Shown in pieces: positions 1 through 9,120 of a DNA stretch of 64,000 nt. Origin of the DNA: Halorarum halophilum. GTDB taxonomy: Archaea; Halobacteriota; Halobacteria; Halobacteriales; Haloferacaceae. Within the stretch, counting starts at the first letter, position 1, and each line of letters begins with the position of its first letter. A program made the position numbers and the translations under genes. The stretch covers positions 2,790,001 to 2,854,000 of the forward strand of contig NZ_CP058529.1 in assembly GCF_013401515.1 (NCBI RefSeq), in the 5' to 3' direction. The notes below the pieces were generated by a model. It saw only the letters and a program-made list of their open reading frames with translations. It ran no database searches and was not told the origin of the DNA.

Positions 1-92
1 CAAGCGGAGGGATACCGAGCCGGCGACCACTTTCACTCCGCGCAACACGCGTCTGACATACTGTTTTGTGTGATGGTCTCATAGGGCGCCTC

Positions 93-1142
93 ATGACCAG
101 TCTCGCGGAGGTGTACGAGGGCAAGGTCGGCGAGTACGCCAGCCTCCGGCGGCTGTATCTCGGGGTGGGGTTGTTCCTTCTCGGCGCGCTCCTCGTCGTC
201 TGCGGTATCGTCGTGGCGGGGACGGACCCCGCCATCGACGCGCTCGGACTCACCGAAGCCCGGCAGTACGGCGGCGTGCTCGGCGGCCTGGGTGTCCCGG
301 CCGTGTTCCTCGGCATCTTCACCGTGCTGCCCGCGGAACGCCGGACGCGCGCTGCGGCGGTCGTCGGCGCCGGCGTCGCCGTCCTCGGCGTCGCGCTGTT
401 CGCCCACGCGTACCCCTGCCAGTGGTCCGGGTCGAACTGCGGCGCCGGCCTCGTGGACCTCACAATCCCGACCGCGGCCGTCTACTTCCTCGGCAGCATG
501 ACCACGTTCTGGTGCCTGTTCGTCGGGGTCGCGAACTTCAAGTCGCGCAACGACCCCGGCGGCACCGTCCGCCTCCAGGTCACCCGCGAGGGCGAGACGG
601 AGATCATCGAGGTGCCGCGTTCGCAGGTCTCCGAGGTCCAGGGCGCGAAGGGCGCCATGGGCGGGCTCGGCGGCATCGGATTCATGGGCAACACCCCCGA
701 CGGCGACGTCGAGACGCAGACCAACCGGGGAGGCACGCGCCGAGCAGGCCCCGCGACGGGCGCCGACCCGGCCGCGAGCGACGGCGGCGCCTCGACGCAG
801 GACATCCGGTCGCTTCGGGACGACACGAGTCCGTCGGCCTCCACCGAGTCCACGACGAGCACGCGGTCGCCATCGGCGCCGTCGTCACCCTCGAACCCCC
901 GACCGTCGCCGACCGAACCTGCGTCGTCCTCGGCCGGCGGGTCGGCCGCCTCCGCGTCCGGTCGCACCGGTAACGCCGGGGGAGGTGCCGACGGCCGGGC
1001 GAAGAACGCCGGCGACGCCTACTGCGGCTCCTGCGGTCACTTCCAGTACGTCCGCACGGAGAACGGCATGCAGCCGTACTGCGGCCTCCACGACGACCTC
1101 ATGGACGACATGGAGGCCTGCGAGGAGTGGAACCCGCGGTAA
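93..1142 (+). CDS. Conserved haloarchaeal membrane protein with C-terminal Cys cluster
   Basis: The protein has 349 residues. Four hydrophobic segments lie in roughly the first 160 residues, with a Cys pair in the loop before the last one. A Ser/Thr/Pro/Gly-rich, low-complexity linker of about 120 residues follows. The C-terminal tail has four cysteines (CGSC, then YCGLH, then EACEEW) that could bind zinc or a cluster. I chose the ATG at 93 over an in-frame TTG at 66 because the N-terminus MTSLAEVYEGKVGEY reads like the conserved start of such proteins. The function is unknown. A membrane-anchored cytoplasmic sensor or scaffold is one guess from the layout. Confidence 0.8.
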   Translation: MTSLAEVYEGKVGEYASLRRLYLGVGLFLLGALLVVCGIVVAGTDPAIDALGLTEARQYGGVLGGLGVPAVFLGIFTVLPAERRTRAAAVVGAGVAVLGVALFAHAYPCQWSGSNCGAGLVDLTIPTAAVYFLGSMTTFWCLFVGVANFKSRNDPGGTVRLQVTREGETEIIEVPRSQVSEVQGAKGAMGGLGGIGFMGNTPDGDVETQTNRGGTRRAGPATGADPAASDGGASTQDIRSLRDDTSPSASTESTTSTRSPSAPSSPSNPRPSPTEPASSSAGGSAASASGRTGNAGGGADGRAKNAGDAYCGSCGHFQYVRTENGMQPYCGLHDDLMDDMEACEEWNPR

Positions 1143-1154
1143 CCGCGCGGGCGA

Positions 1155-1619
1155 TCACAGGCTCTCGATCCGCTCCCGGACGTCGTCCCAGTGACTCCCC
1201 CTCCAGAAGCACTGCCCGCAGTCGCGACACCGCCAGACGTCGACGTCGGTCAGGTCGTCGGGGACGTAGTCGGGCCGCCGCTCGCCGTCGGCGAACGGCC
1301 GGAGGGGGCCGTTGCAGTTCCCGCAGCGGCGCGGTCGATCCGGGAGGCCGAGGTCGAACCCGGCCCCCCGTAGCTCGCGGAGCTGGTCGGTCACCTCGCG
1401 CGATTCCAGAAGCACCGCCCCGTCGGTGCGCCCAGCGAGGGAGGCGTCGCGGGTGAGCAACCGGCGACCCTCTTCGTTCGCTAGTTCGCGGAGTCGGTCG
1501 TCGTCCTCGACGCCGCGGTCGAGCGCGTACGCCGTATCGTAGCCACACATCCTGAGATACGTCGCCAGCGTGCCGAGCATCGCGTCGAGGAGGAGAGGGT
1601 CGCGGTCGGCGGGAGCCAT
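1155..1619 (-). CDS. Mut7-C family ribonuclease-like protein with zinc ribbon
   Basis: The protein has 154 residues. The N-terminal half (LLLDAMLGTLATYLRMCGYDT, then LLTRDASLAGR) matches the Mut7-C fold, a PIN-like RNase domain with conserved acidic residues. The C-terminal half has two CxxC pairs (CGNCNG and CRDCGQC), a zinc ribbon typical of the family. RNase activity is known only by relation to the family. The ATG overlaps the polX stop codon by one base (TGATG arrangement), so it is probably translated by coupling after polX. That links it to DNA or RNA maintenance. Confidence 0.88.
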   Translation of the reverse strand: MAPADRDPLLLDAMLGTLATYLRMCGYDTAYALDRGVEDDDRLRELANEEGRRLLTRDASLAGRTDGAVLLESREVTDQLRELRGAGFDLGLPDRPRRCGNCNGPLRPFADGERRPDYVPDDLTDVDVWRCRDCGQCFWRGSHWDDVRERIESL

Positions 1620-3361
1620 CAGCCGTCCAGGAACGACCTGAGCCCGTCCGCGTCGCGCGTGTTCACCACGTCGGCCGGCTCGGCCCAGCCGCGACGGGCG
1701 GTGTGGACGCCGTACCGCACGTACTCGAACTCCGAGGGCGAGTGCGCGTCCGTGTCGATGGCGATGGGGGCGCCGGCGTCGACCGCGGCGCGGACGCCGT
1801 CGCCGCTGGCGTCCAGCCGCGCGGGGTTGGCGTTCACCTCGATAGCGGTCCCGGCGTCGGTGGCCGCCTCGGCCAGTCGCTCGAAGTCGACGTCGAGCCC
1901 CGCTCGCTGGTTGATGAGCCGGCCCGTGGGGTGACCGAGGACGTCGACGTGGGGGTGTTCGACCGCCCGGACGAGTCGGTCGGTCGCCTCGCCCTGGTCG
2001 AGCGCGGCGTGCGGGGAGGCGATGACGATATCCAGTTCGGCGAGCAGGTCGTCGCTCGTGGTCACGTCGCCGTCGGCGTCGATGTTCGCCTCGACGCCGT
2101 GGAACACCGCGATGTCTGCCTCCTCGCGGACGCGCTCGACCGCCTCGGCCTGCTCGCGCACGTCGTCGTCCGAGAGCCCGGCGTCGCCGAAGACGCCCGG
2201 CCCCGCCGCGTGGTCGGTCACGCAGTGGTAGTCGTAGCCGCATTCGGCCGCCGCGGCGACCATCTCCTCGATGGTGTAACCCCCGTCGGACCACTCGGTG
2301 TGCGTGTGGAGGTCGCCACGGACGTCCTCCCGTTCGAGCAGGTCGGGCAGTTCGCCGTCGAGGGCGGCCTGGACCTCACCGGTGTCCCTGCGGATCTCCG
2401 GGGCGAACACCGGGAGGCCGAGCGGTTCGTACATCTCCGCCTCGGTCGCGCCGCCGAGCCGTTCGCCGGCGCGCTGGTCCGCGTCCGGGTCCTCGACGTC
2501 GGAAATGTCGAAGATGCCGTACTCGTTCATCTTCAGCCCCTCGTCGATGGCCAGGTTCCGGACCCGGAGGTTGTGGTCCTTCGACCCGGTGAAGTACTGG
2601 AGGGCGGCGCCGAACTCGGCGGGGACGACGACCCGGAGGTCGATCCGGACGCCGTTCGCGCGGACGCTCGCCTTCTGCTCGCCGGCCTCGATGACGTCGT
2701 CGGCCCGGGGCCAGTCGGTGAAGGCGTCGACGACGGTCGGCCCGTCCTCGCTCGCGACAAGCACGTCCACGTCGCCGATGGTGTCCTTCCACCGGCGGAT
2801 GGAGCCGGCGACCTCGGCCCGACCGACCGCGTCGACGTCGCGGACGAACGCGAGCACGTCGTCCGCCAGCGGGCGCGCGTGGCCCAGGCGCTGTCGCTCG
2901 CCGGCCTCTCGTGCGAACGCGACGTTCTCGCGGATGTTCTCCTCGGTCTTCGCGCCGAACCCGCTGATCTCGCGGATCCGCCCCTCCTCCGCGGCCTCCT
3001 CCAGTTCGTCGAGTGTCGTGATCCCGAGTTCCTCGTACAGCGTGGCCACGGTCTTCGGGCCGACCCCCTCGACGCGCGTCAGCGCCGCCATGTCCACGGG
3101 AAGCTCCGTGCGGAGCTCCTCCAGCTCCTCGATCTCGCCGGTCTCGACGTACTCCACGATCTTGCTCGCGATGGCGTCGCCCACCTGGTCGATCTCCGCG
3201 ACGGCGTCCTCGCCTTCGGCGGCCATGTCCTCGACCGCGCGCGGGTGGTCCCGGACGTTCTCGGCGGCCCGCCGGTAGGCGTTCGGCTTGTACTCGACGT
3301 CCCTGGCCTCCAGCAGGTCGGCGAACTCCACCAGCAGATCGGCGACTTCCGCGTTCCTCAT
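1619..3361 (-). CDS. polX: DNA polymerase X with PHP domain
   Basis: The protein has 580 residues, the usual length for prokaryotic PolX. It carries an N-terminal 8-kDa-like helical domain, then helix-hairpin-helix motifs (VEGVGPKTV near 98-106 and GFGAKTEENI near 134-143). The polymerase X palm has GSIRRWKDTIGDVDVLV near 187-202, where D197 and D199 are the metal ligands, and a third Asp at D241 (RIDLRVV). The C-terminal PHP phosphoesterase starts at DLHTHTEWSDG (350-360) and continues with CVTDHA, GVEANI and ASPHA metal motifs. PHP domains of PolX act as 3'-5' exonuclease or AP endonuclease, so a role in base-excision repair is likely. A TATA-like element near 3390 lies about 29 bases upstream of the ATG. 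It is first in an operon with the Mut7-C gene. Confidence 0.97.
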   Translation of the reverse strand: MRNAEVADLLVEFADLLEARDVEYKPNAYRRAAENVRDHPRAVEDMAAEGEDAVAEIDQVGDAIASKIVEYVETGEIEELEELRTELPVDMAALTRVEGVGPKTVATLYEELGITTLDELEEAAEEGRIREISGFGAKTEENIRENVAFAREAGERQRLGHARPLADDVLAFVRDVDAVGRAEVAGSIRRWKDTIGDVDVLVASEDGPTVVDAFTDWPRADDVIEAGEQKASVRANGVRIDLRVVVPAEFGAALQYFTGSKDHNLRVRNLAIDEGLKMNEYGIFDISDVEDPDADQRAGERLGGATEAEMYEPLGLPVFAPEIRRDTGEVQAALDGELPDLLEREDVRGDLHTHTEWSDGGYTIEEMVAAAAECGYDYHCVTDHAAGPGVFGDAGLSDDDVREQAEAVERVREEADIAVFHGVEANIDADGDVTTSDDLLAELDIVIASPHAALDQGEATDRLVRAVEHPHVDVLGHPTGRLINQRAGLDVDFERLAEAATDAGTAIEVNANPARLDASGDGVRAAVDAGAPIAIDTDAHSPSEFEYVRYGVHTARRGWAEPADVVNTRDADGLRSFLDG

Positions 3362-3457
3362 CGCCCGAAACGTGGAGGCGGGGCGACTTAGAACGACGGG
3401 CCGACGCGGGAGACTCGGACGTTACGGTCGCCGACGGCTCGACCTGACCGGCGGACG

Positions 3458-3898
3458 CTACCGACCGCCGCGCCGCCGGCTCGCGTCCTCGTGGCCGAGC
3501 GCCTTCTTCAGGAAGCTCATCCATCGCTTCTGGTCCATCGCCTCCTGGCGCTCCGCCTCGGATTCGATGTCGGCCGGCTCGAGCTGTTCGAGCGCCTCCA
3601 GCGCCCGGTCGATGCCGATGATGCTCGCGGCGAGGTCCTCGCCGGTCGCGAAGTCCACCTCGTTCTCCTCGATGGGCTCGAGCCGGTCGAGCCGTTCGCG
3701 TCGGAGGTTCCGCTTGGCCCGTTCGACCCGGTCGCGCTCGCCCGCGGGAACGGTGTCCCGGCGCTTGATCTCGAAGACGAACTCCCGGAGGTCGATCTCC
3801 TCGCCCTGTACGGTGATCTGCTCGGGGATGGCCGCGCCGATGGTCGCGCTCTCGCGGTTGACGCGCTCGAGGAGTTGCTTCTGTTCGTACGGCTGCAC
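3458..3898 (-). CDS. DUF5788 family protein
   Basis: The protein has 146 residues and is highly charged and soluble (MQPYEQKQLLERVNRESATIG at the start). It has an ITVQGEEIDLREFVFEIKRR block, a helical middle and a basic tail ending RRRGGR. The pattern fits the haloarchaeal DUF5788 family, whose function is unknown. The start is GTG at 3898; no in-frame ATG precedes the conserved N-terminus. It stands alone between polX, on the same strand, and the repeat-rich gap at 3.9-4.6 kb. Confidence 0.82.
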   Translation of the reverse strand: MQPYEQKQLLERVNRESATIGAAIPEQITVQGEEIDLREFVFEIKRRDTVPAGERDRVERAKRNLRRERLDRLEPIEENEVDFATGEDLAASIIGIDRALEALEQLEPADIESEAERQEAMDQKRWMSFLKKALGHEDASRRRGGR

Positions 3899-4030
3899 TT
3901 ATGCGTGTACGTTGGTGTGTGGCGCTCTTTTGTCTGTCGTTGGCGCGTCTCGGTCGTACTCTTCAGTTGAGTCAGCGGCGCTTCACCGGTGACGGATGCC
4001 TCGACAGCCCCCACGGTTCTCGGGTCGGTG

Positions 4031-4195
4031 CGGCCGCTGTGCTCCTCGTGCTCACTCGCTTCGCTCGTTCCCACTGCGGTGCTTGTCGGTCCGCGCCTAC
4101 GGAAGACTCGCTCCGCTCGTCTTCCGAGCCCTCGTTCGCTTTGCTCACGAGGGCTTCCCCTAGAACTGCGGCCCCTTTCAGTCCCTCCCGGCTGT
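4031..4195 (+). repeat. Hairpin-rich dispersed repeat, copy 1
   Basis: The element opens with GCTGTGCTCCTCG and CTCACTCGCTTCGCTCG followed by CTGCGGTGCTTG. It closes with GCGGCCCCTTTCAGTCCC. Between these arms sit two hairpins: GGAAGAC/GTCTTCC (4101-4125) and AGCCCTCGT/ACGAGGGCT (4127-4155). The same arms with different inner hairpins occur at 35051-35205, and in inverted orientation at 4351-4480. The gap 3899-4650 holds no convincing gene; reading frames across it are low-complexity shadows of the repeat. Elements of this look are scattered in haloarchaeal genomes. Their function is unknown to me. Confidence 0.75.
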
Positions 4196-4350
4196 CACCA
4201 CCCCCTCCCCAGCCGATTCGCTCGCCTTCGGCTCGCTAATCCCTCGCGCGCATCCGCCGGACACGGAGGTCCGGCGGCACGCGCCAAGCGGTGGATTCCC
4301 CCGCGAAACGTCTGGAATCGTAGCCACGTCGCTCGTCCAAACTCCGCCAG

Positions 4351-4480
4351 GGTGGGAATGGAAGGGGCCGTGGGTCTCGGCGAACCCCGACCCCGCAAGC
4401 ACCGCAGGCGAGGGAGCGCCAGTGACCGAGCCGAGGAGCGCAGCGCGGGTCGCGGGAGCCGAGACCCACGGGGCTTCCGC
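4351..4480 (-). repeat. Hairpin-rich dispersed repeat, copy 3 (inverted)
   Basis: Read on the minus strand this has the same order as copy 1. On the plus strand it starts GGGTGGGAATGGAAGGGGCC (the complement of the closing arm) and continues with CCGCAAGCACCGCAGGCGAG and CAGTGACCGAGC, then GAGGAGCGCAGCGCG. A long-range inverted repeat, GTGGGTCTCGG (4370-4380) with CCGAGACCCAC (4459-4469), encloses the core. With copy 1 it forms a head-to-head pair spaced about 155 bases apart, upstream of mcmA. Confidence 0.7.
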
Positions 4481-4616
4481 TGTCGTCACTACGATACGAC
4501 TCGACGCCTCTCGGACAGCCCTCTCCGACACATGCCACCCGAACTCGGAACGGACGACTACCTCGACATCGAGTAAACACCCCGAAAACAACCCACATCA
4601 GGCTTCCCACAGCCGA

Positions 4617-4626
4617 ACCCTTAATG
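4617..4626 (+). promoter_or_regulatory. TATA-like element of mcmA
   Basis: The stretch ACCCTTAATG lies about 27-30 bases before the ATG at 4651. This spacing suits a leaderless archaeal transcript, and it favours 4651 over the in-frame ATG at 4624, which overlaps the element. Confidence 0.55.
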
Positions 4627-4650
4627 AGCGCTCCGGCAATTCTTTCGTGC

Positions 4651-6354
4651 ATGTACGACGACGAGGACCTCGCCGACATCCGCGAGGCCCGCGAGGAGTG
4701 GGAGACCGAGAGCCGGGACCCGGCCGTCGACGCCCACGGCGAGCGCAAGGAGCGGTTCGCGACCGTCTCGAACCTGGAGATCGACGACCTGTACACCCCG
4801 GAGGACGTCGCGGACCTCGACTACGAGGAGGACCTCGGCTTCCCCGGCGAGGAGCCGTACACCCGCGGCCCGTACCCGACGATGTACCGCGGCCGTACCT
4901 GGACGATGCGCCAGTTCGCTGGCTTCGGCACCGCCGAGGAGACGAACGAGCGCTTCCACTACCTCATCGAGAACGGCCAGACCGGGCTCTCGACGGCGTT
5001 CGACATGCCCAGCCTGATGGGCAAGGACTCCGACGACCCGCTCTCGGACGGCGAGGTCGGCAAGGAGGGCGTCGCCGTCGACACCCTCCGGGACATGGAG
5101 ATCCTCTTCGACGGCATCGACGTCGGCGAGGTGTCCACCTCGTTCACCATCAACCCCTCCGCGCCCGTGATCTTCGCGATGTACGTCGCGCTCGCGGACC
5201 GGAAGGGCGTCCCGCGCGAGCAGCTCCGGGGCACCTTCCAGAACGACATGCTGAAGGAGTTCATCGCGCAGAAGGAGTGGGTCATCCCGCCGGAGCCCTC
5301 CCTCGATCTGGTCACCGACACCGTCGAGTTCGCCATCGACGAGACGCCGGGGATCTACCCCATCTCGGTGTCGGGCTACCACATCCGCGAGGCCGGATCG
5401 ACCGCCATCCAGGAGCTCGCGTTCACCCTCGCCGACGGCTTCGCCTACGTCGAGGACGCCGCCGAGCGCGGGATGGTCGCGGACGTGGTCGCCCCGCAGC
5501 TCTCCTTCTTCTTCAACTCGCACAACTCCATCTTCGAGGAGGTGGCGAAGTTCCGCGCCGCCCGTCGCGTGTACGCGAACGTGATGGACGAGTGGTACGG
5601 CGCCGAGGCCGACGCCGCGAAGCGCCTGAAGTTCCACACGCAGACCGCCGGCCAGTCGCTCACGGCCCAGCAACCCCTCAACAACATCGTCCGCGTGACG
5701 ATCCAGGCGCTCGCGGGCGTGCTCGGCGGCACCCAGAGCCTCCACACCAACTCCTTCGACGAGGCGCTCGCACTCCCCGGCGAGGAGGCGGTCCGCGTGG
5801 CGCTCCGCACCCAGCAGATCATCGCCGAGGAGTCCGGCGCGGCCGACAGCGTGGACCCGCTCGCCGGCTCGTTCATGGTCGAGAGTCTGACCGACGAGGT
5901 CGAGGAGAAGACGATGGCGTACCTTGAGGAGATCAGGGAGATGGGCGACGGCTCGGTCCGCGACGGCGTGCTGGAGGGCATCGAGCAGGGCTACTTCCAC
6001 CGCGAGATCCAGGAGGCGTCCTACGAGTACCAGGAGCGCGTCGAGGAGGGCGAGGAGGTCGTCGTCGGCGTCAACAAGTACGCGGTCGAGGACGACCCCG
6101 ACACGGACCTGCTCCACGTCGACGAGGAGACCCAGGAGCGCCAGCTCGCCCGGCTCGCCGAGGTCAAGGCCGAGCGCGACGACGAGGCGGTCGAGGCGGC
6201 GCTCGACTCGCTCGACGAGGCCATCGAGAACGGCGAGAACGTCATGCCGGTGCTCGTGGACGCGGTGAAGACGTACGCGACGATGGGCGAGATCATGGAC
6301 GTGTTCGAACGCCACTACGGCGCGTACCGCGAGAAGATCGGGCTGGCGTCGTAG
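4651..6354 (+). CDS. mcmA: Methylmalonyl-CoA mutase, large (catalytic) subunit
   Basis: The protein has 567 residues and covers only the substrate-binding barrel. Conserved blocks include [57 protein letters not shown] and [17 protein letters not shown]. The C-terminal B12-binding domain found in one-chain mutases is missing. Haloarchaea encode that part as a separate small subunit, which is not in this window. With adenosylcobalamin and the partner, the enzyme interconverts methylmalonyl-CoA and succinyl-CoA, in propionate and odd-chain metabolism and in the methylaspartate cycle. The start at [14 protein letters not shown] matches the usual haloarchaeal N-terminus. Confidence 0.95.
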   Translation: MYDDEDLADIREAREEWETESRDPAVDAHGERKERFATVSNLEIDDLYTPEDVADLDYEEDLGFPGEEPYTRGPYPTMYRGRTWTMRQFAGFGTAEETNERFHYLIENGQTGLSTAFDMPSLMGKDSDDPLSDGEVGKEGVAVDTLRDMEILFDGIDVGEVSTSFTINPSAPVIFAMYVALADRKGVPREQLRGTFQNDMLKEFIAQKEWVIPPEPSLDLVTDTVEFAIDETPGIYPISVSGYHIREAGSTAIQELAFTLADGFAYVEDAAERGMVADVVAPQLSFFFNSHNSIFEEVAKFRAARRVYANVMDEWYGAEADAAKRLKFHTQTAGQSLTAQQPLNNIVRVTIQALAGVLGGTQSLHTNSFDEALALPGEEAVRVALRTQQIIAEESGAADSVDPLAGSFMVESLTDEVEEKTMAYLEEIREMGDGSVRDGVLEGIEQGYFHREIQEASYEYQERVEEGEEVVVGVNKYAVEDDPDTDLLHVDEETQERQLARLAEVKAERDDEAVEAALDSLDEAIENGENVMPVLVDAVKTYATMGEIMDVFERHYGAYREKIGLAS

Positions 6355-6455
6355 CCGGGCCACCCCGTCGACTCCCGGCGGAAGCGCCGGACCACGCGCC
6401 CTCGTTTCACGGCCGGGAAAATCGCAAGCAAGCGGATACAATCGCGCAGTGAGGT

Positions 6456-6467
6456 AGGTTTATCACG
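6456..6467 (+). promoter_or_regulatory. TATA-like element of acs
   Basis: The stretch GGTTTATCACGG is centred about 30 bases before the ATG at 6493. It supports that start over the GTG at 6487 and suggests a leaderless mRNA. Confidence 0.5.
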
Positions 6468-6492
6468 GTCGATTCCGACTTTTCCGGTGAGT

Positions 6493-8490
6493 ATGTCCGA
6501 CGATGACGTGCAACTGGAGGCGCGGCTCGCGGAGCAGGAGGAGTTCGAGCCGCCTGCCGAGTTCGTCGAGCAGGCGAACGTCTCCGACGCCGGAATCTAC
6601 GACGAGTTCGAGGAGAACTGGCCGGAGTGCTGGGAGAGCGCGGCCGAGATGCTCGACTGGGACGAGGAGTACGATCAGGTACTCGACGACTCCAACCCGC
6701 CGTTCTACGAGTGGTTCACCGACGGCACGCTGAACGCCTCGGCGAACTGTCTCGATCGGCACCTCGAGGAGCGCGGGGACGAGGTCGCCATCGAGTGGAT
6801 CGGCGAACCCACCGACGAGGAGAATCGGACGTTCACCTACGAGGAGCTCCACCGCGAGGTGAACGAGTTCGCCGCGTCGCTGCGGGAGATGGGCGTCGGC
6901 GAGGGCGATATCGTGACGATGTACATGCCGATGGTGCCCGAACTGCCCATCGCCATGCTGGCGTGCGCCCGTATCGGCGCGCCCCACTCGGTCGTCTTCG
7001 CCGGCTTCTCCGCGGAGGCGCTCGCCACGCGGATGAACTCGGCCGACTCGGAGTACCTCGTCACCTGCGACGGCTACTACCGCCGCGGCGACCCGCTCGA
7101 CCACCTCGACAAGGCCAACGAGGGGCTCTCGATGGTCGACCACGAGGTGTCCGACGTCGTCGTCGTCGACCGCCTGGGACCGAACGGCGACGGCTTCGGC
7201 CACGACCTCGCGGACAACCAGAGCGACTACGGCGAACTCGTCGAGGAGCAGTCGGGCGAGACCGTCGACCCGGTGGGACGGGACGCCGAGGACATGCTGT
7301 TCCTCATGTACACCTCGGGGACCACGGGCCAGCCGAAGGGCGTGAAGCACACCACCGCCGGCTACCTGGCGTGGGCCGCCTGGACCTCCCACTCCGTGCT
7401 CGACGTGAAGCCGGATGACACGTACTTCTGCGCGGCCGACATCGGCTGGATCACGGGCCACTCGTACATCGTGTACGGGCCGCTCGCGCTCGGCACGACG
7501 TCGGTGATGTACGAGGGAACCCCGGACTACCCCGAGCGCGACCGCCTCTGGGAGATCATCGAGGAGTACGAGGTGAACCAGCTGTACACCGCGCCGACCG
7601 CCATCCGCGCGTTCATGAAGTGGGGCGGGGAGTACCCCGACCGGCACGACCTCTCCAGCCTCCGCCTGCTGGGCACCGTCGGCGAGCCCATCAACCCGCG
7701 CGCGTGGAAGTGGTACTACAAGCACATCGGCGACGAGTCCTGCCCCGTCGTGGACACGTGGTGGCAGACCGAGACGGGCGGCATGATGGTTACCACCCTG
7801 CCGGGCGTCAAGAACATGAAGCCCGGCTCCGCGGGGCCGCCGCTGCCGGGCATCGACGCGCGGATCGTCGACACGAACGGCGAGGAGGTGGAGGCCGGCC
7901 GCGCGGGTTACCTGACCGTCAACAAGCCCTGGCCCGGGATGTTGCGGACGCTGTACAACAACGACGAGCGCTTCATCGAGGAGTACTGGAAGGAGTACTC
8001 CGACGTCGACTCGGACGACCCCGACGACTGGGTGTACTTCCCCGAGGACGGCGCGAAGATCGACGATGACGGGTACATCACCGTCCTCGGCCGCGTCGAC
8101 GACGTCATCAACGTCTCCGGCCACCGGCTGGGAACGATGGAGATCGAGTCGGCCATCGTCGGCGTCGAGGGCGTCGCCGAGGCCGCGGTCGTCGGCGGCG
8201 ACCACGACGTGAAGGGCGAGGCCGTCTACGCCTACGTTATCCTCGAGGACGGCTACGAGGGCGACGACGAGATGCACGACCGCATCGTCGCCGGCGTCGA
8301 GGACGCCATCGGCCCCATCGCGCGGCCCGAGGGCGTCGTCTTCACGCCTGAACTCCCGAAGACCCGCTCCGGGAAGATCATGCGCCGCCTGCTGGAGGAC
8401 ATCGCCAACGAGGACGAACTCGGCGACACGTCGACGCTGCGGAACCCGGACGTCGTGGAGGACATCCGGGTGAAGGTGCAGGAGGAGTAG
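6493..8490 (+). CDS. acs: Acetyl-CoA synthetase (AMP-forming)
   Basis: The protein has 665 residues, full length for Acs. The P-loop-like adenylation motif MYTSGTTGQPKGVKH lies near 271-285. WWQTETGGMM (core motif A5), the hinge GRVDDVINVSGHRLGT and the C-terminal acylation lysine in TRSGKIMRR near 626 are all present. The reaction is acetate + ATP + CoA to acetyl-CoA + AMP + PPi. The WWQTETG tryptophan limits substrates to acetate or propionate. The DUF4212/SSS symporter pair downstream on the same strand favours acetate. Propionate remains possible given the mutase upstream. Confidence 0.95.
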   Translation: MSDDDVQLEARLAEQEEFEPPAEFVEQANVSDAGIYDEFEENWPECWESAAEMLDWDEEYDQVLDDSNPPFYEWFTDGTLNASANCLDRHLEERGDEVAIEWIGEPTDEENRTFTYEELHREVNEFAASLREMGVGEGDIVTMYMPMVPELPIAMLACARIGAPHSVVFAGFSAEALATRMNSADSEYLVTCDGYYRRGDPLDHLDKANEGLSMVDHEVSDVVVVDRLGPNGDGFGHDLADNQSDYGELVEEQSGETVDPVGRDAEDMLFLMYTSGTTGQPKGVKHTTAGYLAWAAWTSHSVLDVKPDDTYFCAADIGWITGHSYIVYGPLALGTTSVMYEGTPDYPERDRLWEIIEEYEVNQLYTAPTAIRAFMKWGGEYPDRHDLSSLRLLGTVGEPINPRAWKWYYKHIGDESCPVVDTWWQTETGGMMVTTLPGVKNMKPGSAGPPLPGIDARIVDTNGEEVEAGRAGYLTVNKPWPGMLRTLYNNDERFIEEYWKEYSDVDSDDPDDWVYFPEDGAKIDDDGYITVLGRVDDVINVSGHRLGTMEIESAIVGVEGVAEAAVVGGDHDVKGEAVYAYVILEDGYEGDDEMHDRIVAGVEDAIGPIARPEGVVFTPELPKTRSGKIMRRLLEDIANEDELGDTSTLRNPDVVEDIRVKVQEE

Positions 8491-8594
8491 GCGACCGACC
8501 GGGCCGGCCCGTCTTCGGCCCATTGTCCGTGCTCGGTGAGCTGCAGCCGTCGACCGAGTCCGTGACCAGCGCGTTTCCGCGAGGACCGGTTCGG

Positions 8595-8660
8595 TTCCCA
8601 ACAGTTTTATTCGGAATTTCAAATATTATAACATATGTACGAGCCAGAGAAATTATTATG
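8595..8660 (+). promoter_or_regulatory. AT-rich promoter region of the symporter operon
   Basis: An AT-rich stretch in an otherwise GC-rich area contains several TATA-like words (AGTTTTATTC, AATATTATAACATATG and AATTATTATG). The last is centred about 30 bases before the ATG at 8683, fitting a leaderless start. The others may serve additional start sites or regulator binding. Confidence 0.5.
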
Positions 8661-8682
8661 AACAATTGCGATTGTCCAGCGG

Positions 8683-9120
8683 ATGGTCGACAGAGACGGG
8701 GGAGACGAATCGACCGAAGCGGACGGGGGAACGGTTTCACAGCACGCCCGGGACCACCGGGAGACGAACTACCTCGAGCGGGAGGTGAACCTCCTGAACC
8801 CGAGCACGCCATTCATGCGGGACCACCTCCGCGTGGTCTGGACGGGTTTCGTCGCCTGGGCGCTCGTCGTCTTCGGCCCGGTGACGCTGACGTTCGTCGC
8901 ACCCGGCCCCATGACCGCCCGGATGCCGGTGCTCGGCTTCCCGCTGCACTACTTCCTGGTCGCGATCGGGGCGCCGGGCGGCGCGCTGGTGTTGTCGTTC
9001 TGGTACGCGCGAAAGCGTGACCGGCTGGACGAGAAGTACGGCATCGACCACCGGCAGGGAACCGGGACGGCGGCCGGCGACGGGAGCGCCGTCGCCGCGG
9101 ACGGGGGAACCGACGAATGA
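8683..9120 (+). CDS. DUF4212 family small membrane subunit of a sodium:solute symporter
   Basis: The protein has 145 residues. A hydrophilic acidic N-terminus is followed by YLEREVNLLNPSTPFMRDH and two transmembrane segments, then FWYARKRDRLDEKYGI and a low-complexity tail. This is the DUF4212 pattern (putative solute symporter small subunit), usually encoded just before an SSS-family transporter. Here its stop codon overlaps the start of the SSS gene (ATGA), so the two are translationally coupled. The role is probably structural or regulatory for the symporter in the membrane. Confidence 0.9.
   Translation: MVDRDGGDESTEADGGTVSQHARDHRETNYLEREVNLLNPSTPFMRDHLRVVWTGFVAWALVVFGPVTLTFVAPGPMTARMPVLGFPLHYFLVAIGAPGGALVLSFWYARKRDRLDEKYGIDHRQGTGTAAGDGSAVAADGGTDE

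Noticed and set aside
1703-3391. A long plus-strand frame opposite polX
   Set aside because: Shadow frame with no family features; all PolX and PHP motifs are on the other strand.
3989-4576. Frames across the repeat region upstream of mcmA
   Set aside because: They are Arg/Ser/Pro-rich translations of the hairpin repeats in several directions, with no protein features.
4651-8490. A propionate operon of methylmalonyl-CoA mutase and Acs
   Set aside because: Each gene has its own TATA-like element and they are about 140 bases apart, so joint transcription is not supported. Acs next to the symporter better fits acetate use.
6463-8622. A 719-codon open frame on the minus strand opposite acs
   Set aside because: Same reason: Val/Asp/Arg/His-rich shadow of a clear acetyl-CoA synthetase gene.
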